This document shows, piece by piece, positions 34,189 to 42,115 of a stretch of 42,139 bases of DNA. This stretch comes from Clostridia bacterium (GTDB taxonomy: Bacteria > Bacillota > Clostridia > Christensenellales > Aristaeellaceae). Location: the NCBI GenBank assembly GCA_017509255.1, contig JAFWQA010000023.1, positions 1-42,139 of the forward strand. The letters are read 5' to 3'. The notes beneath the pieces are model-generated. The model was not told the origin of the DNA, did no database searches, and saw nothing but the letters and a program-made list of their open reading frames with translations. A program made the translations under genes and the position numbers. Within the stretch, counting starts at the first letter, position 1, and each line of letters opens with the position of its first letter.

Positions 34189-35370
34189 TTGAACAAGGAT
34201 AAGGATTATACATACCGAAGCATCCGGGATGAAAGGGAATACGGTCCGTACTGGTACAGCGCCCTGTGGAAGGTGCTGCGTCCGGTGCTGGTCGGCCTGA
34301 CCGTGGCGGTCATGGTGGCCGGCCTGTGCATGATGCTGTGGAATAAGGTGGACAGCAGCTTCTTTGCGCCGATGGACAGCGAAGACCGGACCGAGATCCC
34401 GTTCGAGATCGCCTCCGGGGAAAGCCTGACGCGGGTGGCCGGGAACCTGGAGGCCGCCGGACTGATCCACAGCAAGTCCGTATTCAAATATTACTGTGAT
34501 TTTGCCGGGATGGGCCAGAAGATCCAGACAGGCGCCTATACCCTGTCCAGAAGCATGAGCCTGACGGAGATCGCCGACAGGCTGACCACGGGCGACGGAA
34601 ACCCGATCGTGCGCAATGTGACCATGATCCCCGGGGAAACGGTGGAGGATTTCGCGGCGAAGCTGGTCAAGTCCGGTGCCCTGGAGGATCCTTCCGCTTT
34701 GCTGGAGCTGTGCAGGACCGGGACGGCGTTCCGGGATTATTACTATATTCAGGACGTGCTGACGGGCGGCAACGCGGAGCGCCGGAAGTATGTGCTGGAG
34801 GGATATCTCGCCCCCGACACCTACGAGGTATACACCCGGGCGACGGAGGAGGAGATCCTCCGCAAGCTGCTGAGCCAGACGGAGGCAGTGTTTACGGCGG
34901 AGCTGCAGGAGCGGGCAGAGGAAACCGGCATGACCATGGACCAGGTGCTGACGCTGGCCAGCCTGATCGAGAAGGAAGCAAAAACGGCGGACTTTGCCAA
35001 GGTGAGCGCCGTATTCCATAACCGCCTGAAGGCGAGGATGAAGCTGCAGAGCGACGTGACGATCCATTATATCACCGGTGTCAGGAAAATGGCGCTGGAC
35101 GAACGGGACCTGAACGCGAACAGCCCCTACAACACCTATGTATACGAGGGACTGCCGGTGGGACCGGTCTGCAACCCCTCCCGCGCGGCGATCCAGGCAG
35201 CCCTGTACCCGGATGAGATGTATCTGGCGGAAAACTACCTGTATTTCTGCGCCAAGAATCCGGAAAGCGGAGAGCTTTACTTCTCCAAAACGCTGGCAGA
35301 GCACGAGCAGGCGGTAGCCATCTATGCCCCGCTCTGGAAGCAGTTTGACCAGAGCAGAGGGATACAGTAA
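34189..35370 (+). CDS. mltG: Endolytic murein transglycosylase MltG (YceG-like)
   Basis: This membrane-bound enzyme cuts nascent peptidoglycan strands. Of its 393 residues, 30-50 form the single membrane anchor. An outer LysM-like region covers 65-140. The catalytic domain shows LEGYLAPDTYEV (203-214), the catalytic Glu261 in ASLIEKEA, FHNRLKARMKLQSD and SPYNTYVYEGLPVGPVCNPS. The TTG start at 34189 is preceded by GGAGG at an 8-nt spacing and lies 3 nt after the YlbF stop. Its stop overlaps the next start codon by one base. Confidence 0.95.
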   Translation: MNKDKDYTYRSIRDEREYGPYWYSALWKVLRPVLVGLTVAVMVAGLCMMLWNKVDSSFFAPMDSEDRTEIPFEIASGESLTRVAGNLEAAGLIHSKSVFKYYCDFAGMGQKIQTGAYTLSRSMSLTEIADRLTTGDGNPIVRNVTMIPGETVEDFAAKLVKSGALEDPSALLELCRTGTAFRDYYYIQDVLTGGNAERRKYVLEGYLAPDTYEVYTRATEEEILRKLLSQTEAVFTAELQERAEETGMTMDQVLTLASLIEKEAKTADFAKVSAVFHNRLKARMKLQSDVTIHYITGVRKMALDERDLNANSPYNTYVYEGLPVGPVCNPSRAAIQAALYPDEMYLAENYLYFCAKNPESGELYFSKTLAEHEQAVAIYAPLWKQFDQSRGIQ

Positions 35371-36599
35371 TGAATATACCGGAGCTGCTTTCTCCCGCGG
35401 GAAGCATGGAATCGCTGGAAGCCGCGCTGCATTTCGGCGCGGACGCCGTTTACGGCGGCATGAAGAAATACGGCCTGCGGGCGATGGCGGACAACTTTGA
35501 CGGAGCGGAGCTGCGGAAAGCGGTAGCTGCGGCGCACGGGATGGGCAGGAAATTCTACCTGACCATGAATATCTATCCGTTTGACGATGAGCTGGAGGGC
35601 TTTGCTGAGGCAGCCCGCCATGCGCTTGAGGCGGGAGTGGATGCCGCGATCGTCAGCGACCCCGGCGCGATCCGGACGCTGAGGACGCGGGTGCCGGAGC
35701 TGAAGATCCATGTGAGCACACAGGCCAGCACGGTCAATACACCGGCGGCGGAAATGTACCGGGACATGGGCTGCGAGCGCGTGATCCTGGCCAGGGAGGT
35801 CAGCCTGGAACGGATCGCGGAGATGAAGAGACGCCTGGGGGACAGCATCCAGCTGGAGACCTTTGTTCACGGAGCCAGCTGCATGGCATATTCCGGACGG
35901 TGCCTTCTCAGCGCCTACCTGACCGGACGGAGCGGGAACCGGGGCGAATGCGCCCAGCCCTGCCGGTGGAAATATGCCGTGGTGGAGGAAAAGCGCCCGG
36001 GAGAATACATGCCTGTGGCGGAAGACGAAAACGGGACCTACCTGTTCTCCGCGAGGGACCTGTGCCTGATGCCGATCCTGCCGGAGCTGTGTGCCGCGGG
36101 CGTATCCAGCCTCAAAATCGAGGGCCGGATGAAATCGGAATACTATGTGGCGACTGTGACGGGCGCCTACCGGCGCGCACTGGATCTGCTCAGGACCGGG
36201 GAGGAAGCGTTCCGCAGGGCGCTGCCGGAGCTGACGGAGGAACTGAAATGCGCCAGCCACCGGGACAGCGACACCGGCTTTCTGCTCGGGAAGCCGGAGA
36301 CGCCCGGGGAAGCCGAGGGCTTCCATCAGGAGCGGGAATATATCGCCCGCGTGCTGGACGCGGATGCCGGAAACGGGCTCAGCCGCCTGCTGCTGAAGAA
36401 CCGGTTTTTCGCAGGGGATGAGCTGGAGCGGATGGGACGGAACGGCATTACAAAGGTGAAGGCATCTCCCTTCATTCGGGAAAAGACCGGGGAACGGATG
36501 GAAAGCTTCGGCGTGGCCGGGGAAACCGTTCTGATGGAAGTGCCGGGCTGTGAAAAGGGCGATATGCTGCGGGGCCCGGTGAGGAATCACAGAAGATAG
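35370..36599 (+). CDS. U32-family peptidase-like protein (possible tRNA/rRNA hydroxylation factor)
   Basis: This 409-residue protein opens with PELLSPAGSMESLEAAL and GADAVYGG. The U32 signature is clear: ETFVHGASCMAYSGRCLLSAYLTGRSGNRGECAQPCRWKY, read here as ETFVHGASCMAYSGRC, then SGNRGECAQPCR, with cysteines that in relatives bind an Fe-S cluster. LKIEGRMKSEYYVA follows. Relatives such as TrhP and RlhA hydroxylate RNA bases rather than cut peptides, so the peptidase name may mislead. Start and stop overlap with mltG (TAATG), coupling the two. Confidence 0.88.
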   Translation: MNIPELLSPAGSMESLEAALHFGADAVYGGMKKYGLRAMADNFDGAELRKAVAAAHGMGRKFYLTMNIYPFDDELEGFAEAARHALEAGVDAAIVSDPGAIRTLRTRVPELKIHVSTQASTVNTPAAEMYRDMGCERVILAREVSLERIAEMKRRLGDSIQLETFVHGASCMAYSGRCLLSAYLTGRSGNRGECAQPCRWKYAVVEEKRPGEYMPVAEDENGTYLFSARDLCLMPILPELCAAGVSSLKIEGRMKSEYYVATVTGAYRRALDLLRTGEEAFRRALPELTEELKCASHRDSDTGFLLGKPETPGEAEGFHQEREYIARVLDADAGNGLSRLLLKNRFFAGDELERMGRNGITKVKASPFIREKTGERMESFGVAGETVLMEVPGCEKGDMLRGPVRNHRR

Positions 36600-36619
36600 A
36601 AAACAGTCGCAAAAAAAGA

Positions 36620-36648
36620 TTGCAGATTTGTTAATAATATATTAAACT
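36620..36648 (+). promoter_or_regulatory. Promoter of rex with candidate Rex operator
   Basis: TTGCAG (36620-36625), a 17-nt spacer and TAAACT (36643-36648). The spacer holds an imperfect inverted repeat, TTGTTAA (36629-36635) against TTAAACTA (36642-36649). It resembles the Clostridial Rex site but with a longer centre. Autoregulation is likely but unproven. Confidence 0.55.
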
Positions 36649-36695
36649 ATATTCGCCGGATTGGAAAAACATTTTGACGGGAGAGGTGCAGAGAA

Positions 36696-37328
36696 ATGGC
36701 CGGATATGTATCTGACGCTGTGATACGCCGCTTGCCCGGTTATTACCGCCATCTGAGGGAACTGGAGGAGGAAGGCATCATGCAGATCTCTTCCCAGGAG
36801 CTCGGAGAAAGAATGCAGCTGACTCCGTCACAGATCAGGCAGGATATCAACTGCATCGGCGGGTTTGGCCGTCAGGGCTTCGGATACCCCGTGCATGAGC
36901 TGAAGGAGCATATCCGCGGGATCATGGGCCTGAAGACCGAGCACAGGATGGCTATTCTGGGCGCAGGCCGGATCGGCAACGCGGTGTCCGACCATGCCGG
37001 GTTTCAGCGCGAGGGATTCCATACGGTAGCGCTGTTTGATACGGACGATGCCAAACTGCGTGACGGAAAAAACGGACTGCCCGTCTATCCGATGAGTGAG
37101 CTGGAGGACAGGCTTCCGGAACTGAAAGTATCTGTTGTGGCGCTCGCGCTGCCCGCCGCGGCCGCGCAGGAAGCCCTGGACCGTGTATATGCGCTCGGGA
37201 TCCGGGCGATCTGGAATTTTGCGCCGGTGGATCTGAAGTATCCGCGCGACATGGTAGTGGTCAATGTTCATCTGAGCGATTCGCTCTATACCCTCAGCTA
37301 CCGGATGTCGCATATGGAATCCGTCTGA
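36696..37328 (+). CDS. rex: Redox-sensing transcriptional repressor Rex
   Basis: Rex represses fermentation and respiration genes until NADH rises. This one has 210 residues. A winged helix (residues 1-78) contains RRLPGYYRHL, TPSQIRQDINCIGGFGRQGFGY. A Rossmann domain has GAGRIGN (89-95), FDTDDAKL with the NAD-contacting Asp, and WNFAPVDLK near the end. It lies alone behind its own promoter and is followed after 23 nt by the VanW gene, which it may co-transcribe. Confidence 0.96.
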   Translation: MAGYVSDAVIRRLPGYYRHLRELEEEGIMQISSQELGERMQLTPSQIRQDINCIGGFGRQGFGYPVHELKEHIRGIMGLKTEHRMAILGAGRIGNAVSDHAGFQREGFHTVALFDTDDAKLRDGKNGLPVYPMSELEDRLPELKVSVVALALPAAAAQEALDRVYALGIRAIWNFAPVDLKYPRDMVVVNVHLSDSLYTLSYRMSHMESV

Positions 37329-37351
37329 CCGGCGAGCTGAGGAAACGGAGA

Positions 37352-39151
37352 ATGGCAAGAATCAAGCGGTATGACCTGTATGAGGGCGACGGGGAGGTCA
37401 TCGGGGAACAGGAGGGCTGGAACCTTTCCGACCGGAAAGCGCATCAGCCCCTGCCGGGACGCGCGCCGCTGGGCCGCGACGAAGAACTGAAGGAAAAGGA
37501 CCGGCTGGCCCGGGAAAATGAAAAGCCCGCAGGAAGAAGGGTCCGCTACTTTCCGGAAAATGAAGGGGAGGACGCGTATGGCGCGCCCTCTACGCTGTTT
37601 GACGATTTTGACAGGTTTGAGGAACCTCTGCCTCTGAAAAAAGCATATCCCCGGAAAAAGAAGATCAGGCACCGCGGCGCCTGGATCTTTACGATCGTGC
37701 TGTGCTGCCTGTTCCTGACGGTAGCGGGGGTTTTTATGCTGCCGCAGCTGACGGGGATCCGCTATAAATTCCTGCCGAATTACGCGTTTGCCAACGGCAG
37801 CATCATCGAGCTGGACGAAAAGAGGGCGGAAACCTTTCACGATAACGTATCGGAAATCTTTACCGACAGGATCTATACGGGCGTTTTCATCGACGACGTC
37901 GACGTGAGCGGAATGACAAAGAATCAGGCGGCGGCTGCCGTGGCGGCCGTATCCGATACGGCGGGAGAAGTCTTCGACATTACGGTGACGGTGGGGAACC
38001 AGAGCTGGCACGTGAATAACGAAAGGGTCCCCGTCAGCCGGAACATCAGCGAGACGGTGGAAAAGGCGTGGGCCCAGGGCCGAAGAAGCATCAGCATGAC
38101 CCGTGGCAGCGGCGGGATCACCTTTGCGGAGCGCGTCAATATGGCGTCTTCACTGCGGTCCTTCCCGGTCAGCTATTATACGGTGAAGACCTACGACCGC
38201 GAAAAGCTGCGGAATCTGACGGACGGCATTGTGAATTACGTGAACCGGGAGCCGATCAACAGCAACGTGGCTACCTTCGATTTCAATACAAAAGAGTTTA
38301 CCTTTACGGATGACGTGCCGGGCGCGAAGCTGGATCCGGACGATCTGTACAACCGGGTGGCGGAAAAACTGGACAGCGGGGATTACTATGCCCAGATCTA
38401 CGCGGTGCCGGAAAAGGTACTGGCGAGAATGACCAAAACGGAGCTGAAAAACAGCTTCGGACTGATCTCCACCTACACGACAAAAACCACCAACAATAAC
38501 AACCGGAACACGAATATCCGGCTGAGCGCAGACGCCATCAGCGGAACGACGGTCCTTCCCGGAGAGACTTTTTCCTTCAACAGCACGACCGGCGAGAGGA
38601 CGATCGCGAAGGGCTATAAGGAAGCAACGGCCATCTCCGGCGGCGCCAGCCGGGACGAAGTGGGCGGCGGAGTCTGCCAGACGAGCTCCACGCTGTTCAA
38701 CGCCGTGGCTCGTGCGAATCTCGAGATCGTGGAAAGAAGCCCGCATGCCTGGCCGTCCAGCTATGTGGAGAAGGGCTTTGACGCAACGGTCAACTGGCCG
38801 GGCCTCGATTTCAAATTCAAAAACAATACGGAGTGGCCGATTTTTATCATCTCCTATTACCGGGACAGGAAAGTGACGGCCGAGGTCTACGGCATGAGCC
38901 TCGGACCGGACACGAAGATCGACCTGGAGAGCAAAACCGTCAAAACGCTGGCGCAGCCGGAAGGGACAAAATATGAGATCAACCCGGATCTGCCCCTGGG
39001 CACTGAAAAGTTAACAGTGCAGGGCAGGAGCGGCTGCGTGGTGGAGACATGGAAGGTCTGGAAGCAGGGCAACAGGGAGATCAAACGGGAGCTGCTGTTC
39101 AAATCCACCTACAAGGCCTATCAGGAGACTGTGGAATACAACCCCCGCTGA
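37352..39151 (+). CDS. Membrane-anchored VanW-family protein
   Basis: Of 599 residues, a charged cytoplasmic N-terminus (1-110) precedes one membrane helix (about 111-130, WIFTIVLCCLFLTVAGVFML). Outside follow a putative peptidoglycan-binding region (about 170-380) and a VanW domain (about 385-520) with FSFNSTTGERTIAKGYKEA, GGGVCQTSSTLFNA and NNTEWPIFI. The C-terminal 60 residues (LPLGTEKLTVQGRSGCVVE) look like a G5-type end. VanW occurs near vancomycin-resistance genes but is common in Clostridia without them, with function unknown. No van genes are nearby. Confidence 0.88.
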   Translation: MARIKRYDLYEGDGEVIGEQEGWNLSDRKAHQPLPGRAPLGRDEELKEKDRLARENEKPAGRRVRYFPENEGEDAYGAPSTLFDDFDRFEEPLPLKKAYPRKKKIRHRGAWIFTIVLCCLFLTVAGVFMLPQLTGIRYKFLPNYAFANGSIIELDEKRAETFHDNVSEIFTDRIYTGVFIDDVDVSGMTKNQAAAAVAAVSDTAGEVFDITVTVGNQSWHVNNERVPVSRNISETVEKAWAQGRRSISMTRGSGGITFAERVNMASSLRSFPVSYYTVKTYDREKLRNLTDGIVNYVNREPINSNVATFDFNTKEFTFTDDVPGAKLDPDDLYNRVAEKLDSGDYYAQIYAVPEKVLARMTKTELKNSFGLISTYTTKTTNNNNRNTNIRLSADAISGTTVLPGETFSFNSTTGERTIAKGYKEATAISGGASRDEVGGGVCQTSSTLFNAVARANLEIVERSPHAWPSSYVEKGFDATVNWPGLDFKFKNNTEWPIFIISYYRDRKVTAEVYGMSLGPDTKIDLESKTVKTLAQPEGTKYEINPDLPLGTEKLTVQGRSGCVVETWKVWKQGNREIKRELLFKSTYKAYQETVEYNPR

Positions 39152-39161
39152 GATACAGGGC

Positions 39162-39190
39162 TTGCAAAGCCGCAAGGCTTATGGTATAAT
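39162..39190 (+). promoter_or_regulatory. Promoter of tRNA-Leu
   Basis: TTGCAA (39162-39167), a 17-nt spacer and TATAAT (39185-39190), ending 10 nt before the mature tRNA. Confidence 0.8.
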
Positions 39191-39200
39191 CCGTTCCGTT

Positions 39201-39283
39201 GCCGAAGTGGCGGAATGGCAGACGCCGCGGATTCAAAATCCGCTGCCCTCAAAAGCGTGCGGGTTCAAGTCCCGCCTTCGGCA
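39201..39283 (+). tRNA. tRNA-Leu (anticodon CAA)
   Basis: This class II tRNA has acceptor strands GCCGAAG (39201-39207) and CTTCGGC (39276-39282), discriminator A39283, anticodon arm GCGGA-TTCAAAA-TCCGC with anticodon CAA, a variable arm TGCCCTCAAAAGCGT and T arm GCGGG-TTCAAGT-CCCGC. No CCA is encoded. Its 3' half is the probable attachment site of the element that follows. Confidence 0.95.
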
Positions 39284-39287
39284 CGTT

Positions 39288-39322
39288 AAAAACCCTGTGA
39301 AATCAACGTTCACAGGGTTTTT
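39288..39322 (+). terminator. Terminator after tRNA-Leu
   Basis: AAAAACCCTGTGAA (39288-39301) pairs with TTCACAGGGTTTTT (39309-39322) around a 7-nt loop. It begins 5 nt after the tRNA and ends in Ts. Confidence 0.88.
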
Positions 39323-39333
39323 CATTTGCCTTT

Positions 39334-39354
39334 GTACCCAAACCGTACCCAAAC
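39334..39354. repeat. Tandem direct repeat next to the attachment site
   Basis: GTACCCAAAC occurs at 39334-39343 and 39345-39354, an 11-nt period or one helical turn. The repeats lie between the tRNA and the end of the integrase gene, where integrase arm sites are usual. Confidence 0.6.
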
Positions 39355-39363
39355 GGAGAAAAA

Positions 39364-40560
39364 TCATTTGCTGATTCGTTCGTAATAAGCTTGCATTTTA
39401 TCAGCAGACTCTTTCTTCATTCGCTGCGTGACATGGGCGTAAGTGTCCGCAGTAAACCAAACGGAGAAATGGCCGAGATTCTCAGAGACGGTTTTTAATT
39501 CGTCTCCGTTTTGTATGGACAGAGTCGCGTATGTGTGCCGGAGATCGTGAAAACGGAGATCAGGTAGTCCGATGGCCTTTGCTCTTGCTTTGAAATTGTT
39601 ATATACAGTTGGCGAAGCGAGATGATTACCGTTTCGGTCGGTAAAAACGAGATTGTCTTTATTAAAGCCAGGGTCCGAAGATGCAAGCTTTAATTCGTTT
39701 TGCTTCGCTCTAACGTTTTTCAGAATATCAAAAACAATCTTTGCCGGAGTGACAGAGCGTGTCTTTCCATTTTTCAAGCTGTCGAAACGGTATACGTTCC
39801 CTCCTTCAGCTTGTCTTTCACGTTTTAGCTGCTTGGATATAAAGATAATCTGTTGCTTAAAGTCTATACAGTCCCATGTTAGTCCAATGATTTCGGATTC
39901 ACGCAAGCCGGAGAAGACATCAACCATAAAAAGCTCCTCATAGGGTTTCCCGTGAATCTCCTTAAAAAACGCTTTCATGGTGTCATCTGTCAATGTGTGC
40001 ATTTCCTTTTTCTCTATGCGTGGAAGTTTACAGCCCAAACAAGGGTTATCGTGACGATAATTGCAAAGGATGGCTTGTTTGAAAGCACCATGAAGGACAG
40101 AATTAAGATTCTTGATACTCTTTGCAGATAAGCCTTTCGATTCCCGTTCTTTCTTGTCAGAACAAGATATTTTGTGAGGTTTCATCATGGTTTTATAATA
40201 ATCTTGAAGTATGGGAGCGGTTATCTGCTGCAGTTTATAATTGCCGATATATGGCTTTATGTGGGTACGAATTTGATACTGATATTGGCTTTTTGTTGAT
40301 TGCTTTGGAGAATCAAGGTATTTATCGGCCCAGATATCAAGCCATTCTGAAAGAGTTATATCAGTTGGAGTGACATATTCTCCGCTGTCTATATCAGCTC
40401 GGATCTTTGCTAACTTTGCAACAACCTGGTCCCTTGTTTTTCCGTAAACGCTGCGAGATATGAGTTTCCCGTTTTCGTCTCTTCCTTCGGTGTATCGGCC
40501 TTCCCAAAGGCCTTTTTTCCGTTGCCGGATTGATCCTTCTTTGTTACTCCTCTTGGCCAT
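39364..40560 (-). CDS. int: Tyrosine recombinase / integrase
   Basis: This 398-residue site-specific recombinase has an N-terminal arm-binding domain (MAKRSNKEGSIRQRKKGLWEG), a SAM-like core-binding domain (about 65-175) and a catalytic domain with R220 in SGLRESEI, K264, H338 and R341 in HDLRHTYA, H364 in LGH and nucleophile Y374 in ADTYAHV. All catalytic residues are present. ATG 40560 is used with GGAGA 9 nt upstream; a GTG 3 codons earlier is possible. It overlaps the end of the repressor gene by 17 nt and points at the tRNA attachment site. Confidence 0.95.
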   Translation of the reverse strand: MAKRSNKEGSIRQRKKGLWEGRYTEGRDENGKLISRSVYGKTRDQVVAKLAKIRADIDSGEYVTPTDITLSEWLDIWADKYLDSPKQSTKSQYQYQIRTHIKPYIGNYKLQQITAPILQDYYKTMMKPHKISCSDKKERESKGLSAKSIKNLNSVLHGAFKQAILCNYRHDNPCLGCKLPRIEKKEMHTLTDDTMKAFFKEIHGKPYEELFMVDVFSGLRESEIIGLTWDCIDFKQQIIFISKQLKRERQAEGGNVYRFDSLKNGKTRSVTPAKIVFDILKNVRAKQNELKLASSDPGFNKDNLVFTDRNGNHLASPTVYNNFKARAKAIGLPDLRFHDLRHTYATLSIQNGDELKTVSENLGHFSVWFTADTYAHVTQRMKKESADKMQAYYERISK

Positions 40561-41272
40561 TGCTTTCACTCTCCTTCATACGGTTTTTTGTTACTATGAT
40601 TTTCTTTTCAAGGGCATCAAAAGCGAGACGATCAATGATGTCTTTATCAATAACATCTAATGCCGTTATTGGGATTTTTCCCAGATGGATTACTGTTTTA
40701 TCTCCTTCTTGCTCCTGACTGTTTGACCACATGCCTTTAAAAACTGATTTACGCAATGAAGAACATTGCTCTTCAGTAATTTTGTGATCCTGAATAATAT
40801 AGTTTACAAGGTCAATAATGAGATCTGTCAGGTTATGGGCAACAGCATTATTTATAGCTGCAACAAATTTATAAGAGTCAAGGATTTTACGCCATTCGTC
40901 ACCATCGCTATCAGATTCGGAAAAAGCTTTCCACTTTTCACGTGTCCAGTTTTGGCTTTCCCGGAATAATGCTGACTGCCGTAAATAATTCATGGCGTCG
41001 TTACTTAATCCAGTTTCTGCAGCTGCTTTTTTATTATCTGATGAAACGCCTGTAAGAAGCTCATCAATAGAACATCCAATATAATCAGCAATTCTGATTA
41101 AATTATTTACCGGCGGAAAAATTTCAGAGTCTGGATTAAGCCATACAGACATAGCTCCTTGTCCAACACCAAATTTTTCTCCGAAATCCTTTTGACTCAT
41201 TCCCTTTGGCTTGGCATTGTTTAGGATACGAGAGAATGCAGCTTTTGAGTATCTGCTTTTTTTATTTGTCAT
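40544..41272 (-). CDS. XRE-family repressor of the element
   Basis: This 242-residue protein has an N-terminal helix-turn-helix (MSQKDFGEKFGVGQGAMSVW, about residues 25-44) with an IADYIGCSIDELLTG end. A helical C-terminal domain of about 150 residues has no recognised fold and no LexA-like Ser/Lys protease motif, so control is not obviously by RecA-driven cleavage. GGAGG lies 9 nt before the start. It faces the excisionase gene across a 100-nt gap with a palindromic operator and is co-transcribed with int. Confidence 0.85.
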   Translation of the reverse strand: MTNKKSRYSKAAFSRILNNAKPKGMSQKDFGEKFGVGQGAMSVWLNPDSEIFPPVNNLIRIADYIGCSIDELLTGVSSDNKKAAAETGLSNDAMNYLRQSALFRESQNWTREKWKAFSESDSDGDEWRKILDSYKFVAAINNAVAHNLTDLIIDLVNYIIQDHKITEEQCSSLRKSVFKGMWSNSQEQEGDKTVIHLGKIPITALDVIDKDIIDRLAFDALEKKIIVTKNRMKESESNGQEE

Positions 41273-41290
41273 CCTTTTTCGCCTCCAAAT

Positions 41291-41304
41291 ATCTAAATTT
41301 AGAT
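41291..41304. promoter_or_regulatory. Palindromic operator between repressor and excisionase genes
   Basis: ATCTAAATTTAGAT is a perfect 14-nt palindrome, 6 nt before the -35 box of the rightward promoter and 18 nt before the repressor start codon. It is the probable binding site of the XRE repressor. Confidence 0.65.
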
Positions 41305-41309
41305 GGACA

Positions 41310-41339
41310 TTGACCTATTACTAATAAACAGTATATACT
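41310..41339 (+). promoter_or_regulatory. Rightward promoter of the element
   Basis: TTGACC (41310-41315), an 18-nt spacer and TATACT (41334-41339). It would drive the excisionase and replication genes and is next to the operator. Confidence 0.65.
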
Positions 41340-41381
41340 CCAAACAAACCTAAGTCAACCCATAGAAAGGAGAAAATGCAA

Positions 41382-41561
41382 ATGGGTGAAATGAATCTGA
41401 CAGTTGAACAGCTTGCCGAATATCTGAGAATTTCAACCTGGACGGCATATGAACTTGTCCACAAGAAAGGATTCCCATCTTTCAGAGTCGGGAAACGGAT
41501 ACTTGTTGGCATTGAAGACCTGAAAAAATGGACGGATGAACAGAAATCCAAGGGAGTTTAA
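41382..41561 (+). CDS. Excisionase-like / MerR-type small DNA-binding protein
   Basis: The 59 residues form one winged helix-turn-helix of the excisionase (HTH_17) kind: LTVEQLAEYLRISTWTAYELVHKKGFPSFRVGKR, read here as LTVEQLAEYLRIS, then GFPSFRVGKRILV and DLKKW. ATG 41382 is preferred because AAAGGAG lies 9 nt upstream, while the ATG two codons earlier is only 3 nt from it. In such elements this protein helps integrase excise the DNA or regulates early genes. Confidence 0.85.
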   Translation: MGEMNLTVEQLAEYLRISTWTAYELVHKKGFPSFRVGKRILVGIEDLKKWTDEQKSKGV

Positions 41562-41628
41562 ATTAAAAAAAGGGGTGAAATAACGGCCAGAAAGAATACG
41601 GCTAAAAGAGAGCGGACGGGTGACAACT

Positions 41629-41943
41629 ATGGCAAAAGAAAGGCGATTTATTAAGGTTTATTGTGATGATATTTTTGATCGTCATTGGTACAGGACCGAT
41701 AACGGATATCGCGAAAAAGCAGACAGGTTTCATGCATGGGTAGAGCTGAGAGCGTTAGCGCATTGGGAAGGCCCAGTCGGTATAGTACGGGAACCGATTT
41801 CTGATCTGGGTGACCGTTGGAAATGGTCAAGAGACAAGGTAAACGCTTTCTTGAAACGGTTGGAGCGTGAAGGGCGGATAACGTATAAAACCGAGAAGAA
41901 GAAAGGAACAGTGATCATAATAAATGATGAAAAAAATCAGTAA
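41629..41943 (+). CDS. Probable replication-initiator/replisome-organiser N-terminal domain
   Basis: The 104 residues resemble the N-terminal winged helix of phage and plasmid replisome organisers: AWVELRALAHWEGP, RWKWSRDKVNAFLKRLEREGRI, then a beta-hairpin KTEKKKGTVIII. The family normally continues with a longer C-terminal part, missing here because two stop codons follow. A short +1-frame ORF overlaps its end. ATG 41629 is used; GTG 41620 is possible, and both have a weak ribosome site (GGACGG). Confidence 0.6.
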   Translation: MAKERRFIKVYCDDIFDRHWYRTDNGYREKADRFHAWVELRALAHWEGPVGIVREPISDLGDRWKWSRDKVNAFLKRLEREGRITYKTEKKKGTVIIINDEKNQ

Positions 41944-42055
41944 TAAAAAACCCTTTATTTTCAACAGGTTAAGGGTAAGGAACCCTAATAAAAACCTTAA
42001 TAAAAACCTGAATATAATAGATCGTTATATATATCGTCCATATATCCGAAAATGA
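41924..42055 (+). CDS. Small overlapping ORF, possible frameshifted tail of the replication protein
   Basis: The 43-codon frame starts at ATG 41924 inside the preceding gene and ends at TGA 42053-42055. It passes through an A-heptamer (41930-41936). Its Asn/Lys-rich product (NPNKNLNKNLNIIDRYIY) looks like the linker that follows the winged helix in replisome organisers. It may be a shifted remainder of that protein rather than a separate gene. Confidence 0.3.
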   Translation: MMKKISNKKPFIFNRLRVRNPNKNLNKNLNIIDRYIYRPYIRK

Positions 42056-42066
42056 AAATGACAATG

Positions 42067-42084
42067 GTTCGCCTGATGGCGAAC
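42067..42084. other. Small perfect hairpin
   Basis: GTTCGCC (42067-42073), loop TGAT, GGCGAAC (42078-42084), with no T-run. It lies between the replication gene and the next start codon. Its role is unknown. Confidence 0.35.
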
Positions 42085-42115
42085 GACTGAGAATTGTATC
42101 TCATGGGAGAAGAAC

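Noticed and set aside
37352-39151. VanW gene as part of a vancomycin-resistance cluster
   Set aside because: No vanA/B-type ligase, vanH, vanX or two-component genes are nearby. VanW proteins are common in Clostridia without resistance.
39162-39374. 70-codon frame across tRNA-Leu
   Set aside because: It runs through a complete tRNA, its promoter and terminator, and is therefore not coding.
41946-42010. AATAAAAACCT repeats as replication iterons
   Set aside because: Only two copies occur, and they lie within a frame whose Asn/Lys-rich translation explains the repetition.
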